Assembly: GCA_946548715.1 (NCBI GenBank)
Contig: CAMNPZ010000003.1
Coordinates: 1 to 60,860 of the forward strand
DNA: 60,860 bases
Source: an uncultured Candidatus Saccharibacteria bacterium
GTDB lineage: Bacteria; Patescibacteriota; Saccharimonadia; Saccharimonadales; Saccharimonadaceae
Direction: 5' to 3'
Below are positions 59,111-60,860 of this stretch, in pieces; the first letter of the stretch is position 1; each line of letters opens with the position of its first letter. The notes beneath the pieces were generated by a model. It made no database searches. It worked only from the letters and a program-made list of their open reading frames with translations, and was not told the DNA's origin. A program made the translations under genes and the position numbers.

Positions 59111-59557
59111 ATGGGTACATTTAATTACGTAGCAGCAATTACTGAGCTGAAGGATGCATGGGTCGAGTTTAACAGCTTAATCCCAACTTATCGCAAACAA
59201 CTGGAAATCATGAGGCGCCTTAAGGCCGAGTATAGTATTTGTAATAAACTCGCCTTGGACATAATACCAAAAATGTTCTTGCGAGAAGAAAAGCCTAGGA
59301 ATAGGTTCCTCAATCAGCCTAATCTGGAGGCGGCGATAAACTATCTTTACGATTGCACGCCCCACGAATTGGAACAACTTCTTCATGATATCGAAAAAGA
59401 ACGTCAAGGTGTGTTTTACACGCGGCTCACAGATTGGCTAAAATCAGCAAAGCCTCGCATTATGGCTTTAGGAAAACCGGCTGTATATCACTATAGTATG
59501 GGAGATGAATTAAAAAGGAGAGAAAGACTCCGTAAGCTGGCGGAACTGCTCGATTAA
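59111..59557 (+). CDS. hypothetical protein between rplK and rplA
   Basis: 148-aa ORF with own TATTAT promoter and SD-like gaaggggg; terminator follows at 59562. Confidence 0.75.
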   Translation: MGTFNYVAAITELKDAWVEFNSLIPTYRKQLEIMRRLKAEYSICNKLALDIIPKMFLREEKPRNRFLNQPNLEAAINYLYDCTPHELEQLLHDIEKERQGVFYTRLTDWLKSAKPRIMALGKPAVYHYSMGDELKRRERLRKLAELLD

Positions 59558-59561
59558 CCTA

Positions 59562-59585
59562 AGGAGGGCTTCGGCCCTCCTTTTT
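59562..59585 (+). terminator. intrinsic terminator
   Basis: AGGAGGGC-ttcg-GCCCTCCT-TTTTC. Confidence 0.9.
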
Positions 59586-59676
59586 CTTGCTTTTTGAGGT
59601 GTTTTTTGGTATAATACTATTAATTAATTTAACCGTGGGAGAATAATTATTCGTTTGTACCACAGAAAGGATAATT

Positions 59677-60741
59677 ATGGCTAAAGATGAGGCCAATAAT
59701 CTAGAAGATAAAATCAACGACGTCAAGGAAGCCGTCGAAAGCAAGATTGCTGAAGTTAAAGAATCCGTAGAGGACAAAGTTGCTGAGGCAAAAGAAGCCG
59801 TAGAAGACAAGGTTACCGATGTCAAAGAAGTTGTCGAAAACAAAGTCGCCGACGCCAAGGAAGCTGTAGAAGAAAAAGTTACTGACGCTAAGGAAGCTGT
59901 AGAGACTTTTGCTAAGGCTGGGAAGAAATCTCGCAAACACGTTGAGGAAGTAAAGGCTGAAGAAGAGCGCCAAGCACGCAAGCAAGAGCGCAAAGAGGCG
60001 GAGCTTGCCGGCGTAAAGCCAAAAGGAGCTACTCCTATTACTCGTCCACGTATTGAACGACGCAGCAAGAAATATCAAGAATCTGCAAAACAAGTTGAAA
60101 AGAATAAGCTTTACAGCCTGAAAGAAGCCATAGAGCTAGCTATCAAGACTAGCCCAGTTAAATTTGATGCTTCCGTTGAAGTACATGCAAGGTTGGGTGT
60201 CGATCCACGCCAGGCCGATCAGAACATCCGCACCACCTTGGTACTACCTAATGGTAATGGTAAAACCGTGCGCGTTGCAGTATTTGCACCATTAGATGCC
60301 TGCAAAGCCGCAAAGGCTGCCGGCGCCGACATTGCTGAGGATGAAGAATTCTTAAAGCGCCTTGAGAAGGGAACAATCGAGTTCGACGTATTGATTGCGA
60401 CCCCGCAATACATGCCAAAGCTCGGTAAGTTTGCACGCTTGCTTGGTCCTAAGGGCTTGATGCCAAATCCAAAGGCAGGCACTGTTACAATGGACGTCGA
60501 GAAAGCCGTCAAAGAAGCCAAGGCTGGTAAAGTTGAGTACCGTGTAGACAAACAGTCTATTGTGCATATTGGCGTTGGTAAAGTATCCTTTGGCGTAGAT
60601 AAGCTACTCGAGAATGCAAATGCTTTCTTTGATTCTTTGAAGTCCCAGAAGCCGGCATCGCTCAAAGGCTCATATGTTAAGACCGTTTATATCACGACGA
60701 CTATGGGACCATCAATCCAGATCGAGAATCTTTATAACTAA
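59677..60741 (+). CDS. rplA: 50S ribosomal protein L1 with ~115-aa charged repeat N-terminal extension
   Basis: L1 body KYQESAKQVEKNKLYSLKEAIELA...GPKGLMPNPKAGTVT; N-terminal 11-residue repeats KVADAKEAVEE. Confidence 0.95.
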   Translation: MAKDEANNLEDKINDVKEAVESKIAEVKESVEDKVAEAKEAVEDKVTDVKEVVENKVADAKEAVEEKVTDAKEAVETFAKAGKKSRKHVEEVKAEEERQARKQERKEAELAGVKPKGATPITRPRIERRSKKYQESAKQVEKNKLYSLKEAIELAIKTSPVKFDASVEVHARLGVDPRQADQNIRTTLVLPNGNGKTVRVAVFAPLDACKAAKAAGADIAEDEEFLKRLEKGTIEFDVLIATPQYMPKLGKFARLLGPKGLMPNPKAGTVTMDVEKAVKEAKAGKVEYRVDKQSIVHIGVGKVSFGVDKLLENANAFFDSLKSQKPASLKGSYVKTVYITTTMGPSIQIENLYN

Positions 60742-60762
60742 GAACCAACAAGTGTTCTTTTG

Positions 60763-60860
60763 AAACGTTGAAATCTCGCCGCATAAAAATTACAACAGGT
60801 CAGTCGGACTCGTCCTGATATTGCAGTATCAGCTACTCGTCTGTGACTGTTGTAATTTTT
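60763..60860. repeat. palindromic element copy 2 (truncated by window end)
   Basis: CGTTGAAATCTCGCCGCATAAAAATTACAACAGGTCAG...CTGATA-ttgcag-TATCAG...CTACTCGTCTGTGACTGTTGTAATTTTT, homologous to 32712-32806. Confidence 0.88.

Noticed and set aside
1-60860. CRISPR array, rRNA operon, prophage, transposase or reverse transcriptase
   Set aside because: No regularly spaced direct repeats, rRNA-like sequence, or ORF with transposase/integrase/RT motifs was seen on reading the ORF track; the DGR hypothesis therefore depends on loci outside the window.

Overview
The window looks like a chromosomal segment of a Candidatus Saccharibacteria (TM7)-like Patescibacterium. This is inferred from gene content, compact TATAAT-ATG starts and use of TGA as a stop; it was not checked by search. 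Core content: trpS, an RluA-type pseudouridine synthase, a DNA pol III delta'-like protein, rubrerythrin, rmuC, an IscU-like protein, gpsA, a UvrD-like helicase/nuclease, rpmG, and secE-nusG-rplK-(unknown ORF)-rplA, plus a membrane pyrophosphatase, a two-component system with an ABC transporter, a VTC/DUF4956/DUF4353 cluster and six tRNAs. Accessory content: four large secreted FISUMP / InlB-repeat / Big2-like surface proteins (632 to 2355 aa), one with a C-terminal tyrosine-phosphatase-like domain. There is also a glycan toolkit (GH57, GT4, GH97, GT35-like phosphorylase), a sortase, a polysaccharide deacetylase and a CapA-like protein. Most interesting: (1) the 3' end of the FISUMP gene at 37543-39441 switches abruptly to very high GC3 with many NAC codons and is followed by a bulged hairpin with a 4-nt loop, resembling the variable region of a diversity-generating retroelement whose RT/TR is not in the window; (2) a cassette-like array of small genes after tRNA-Gln in which every junction carries a copy of the tRNA 3' end; (3) a similar tRNA 3'-end duplication at tRNA-Tyr sharing a boundary motif with (2); (4) long palindromic intergenic elements, one family with compensatory substitutions between copies; (5) the phosphatase-bearing giant surface protein. 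All functional calls come from motif reading without database searches.
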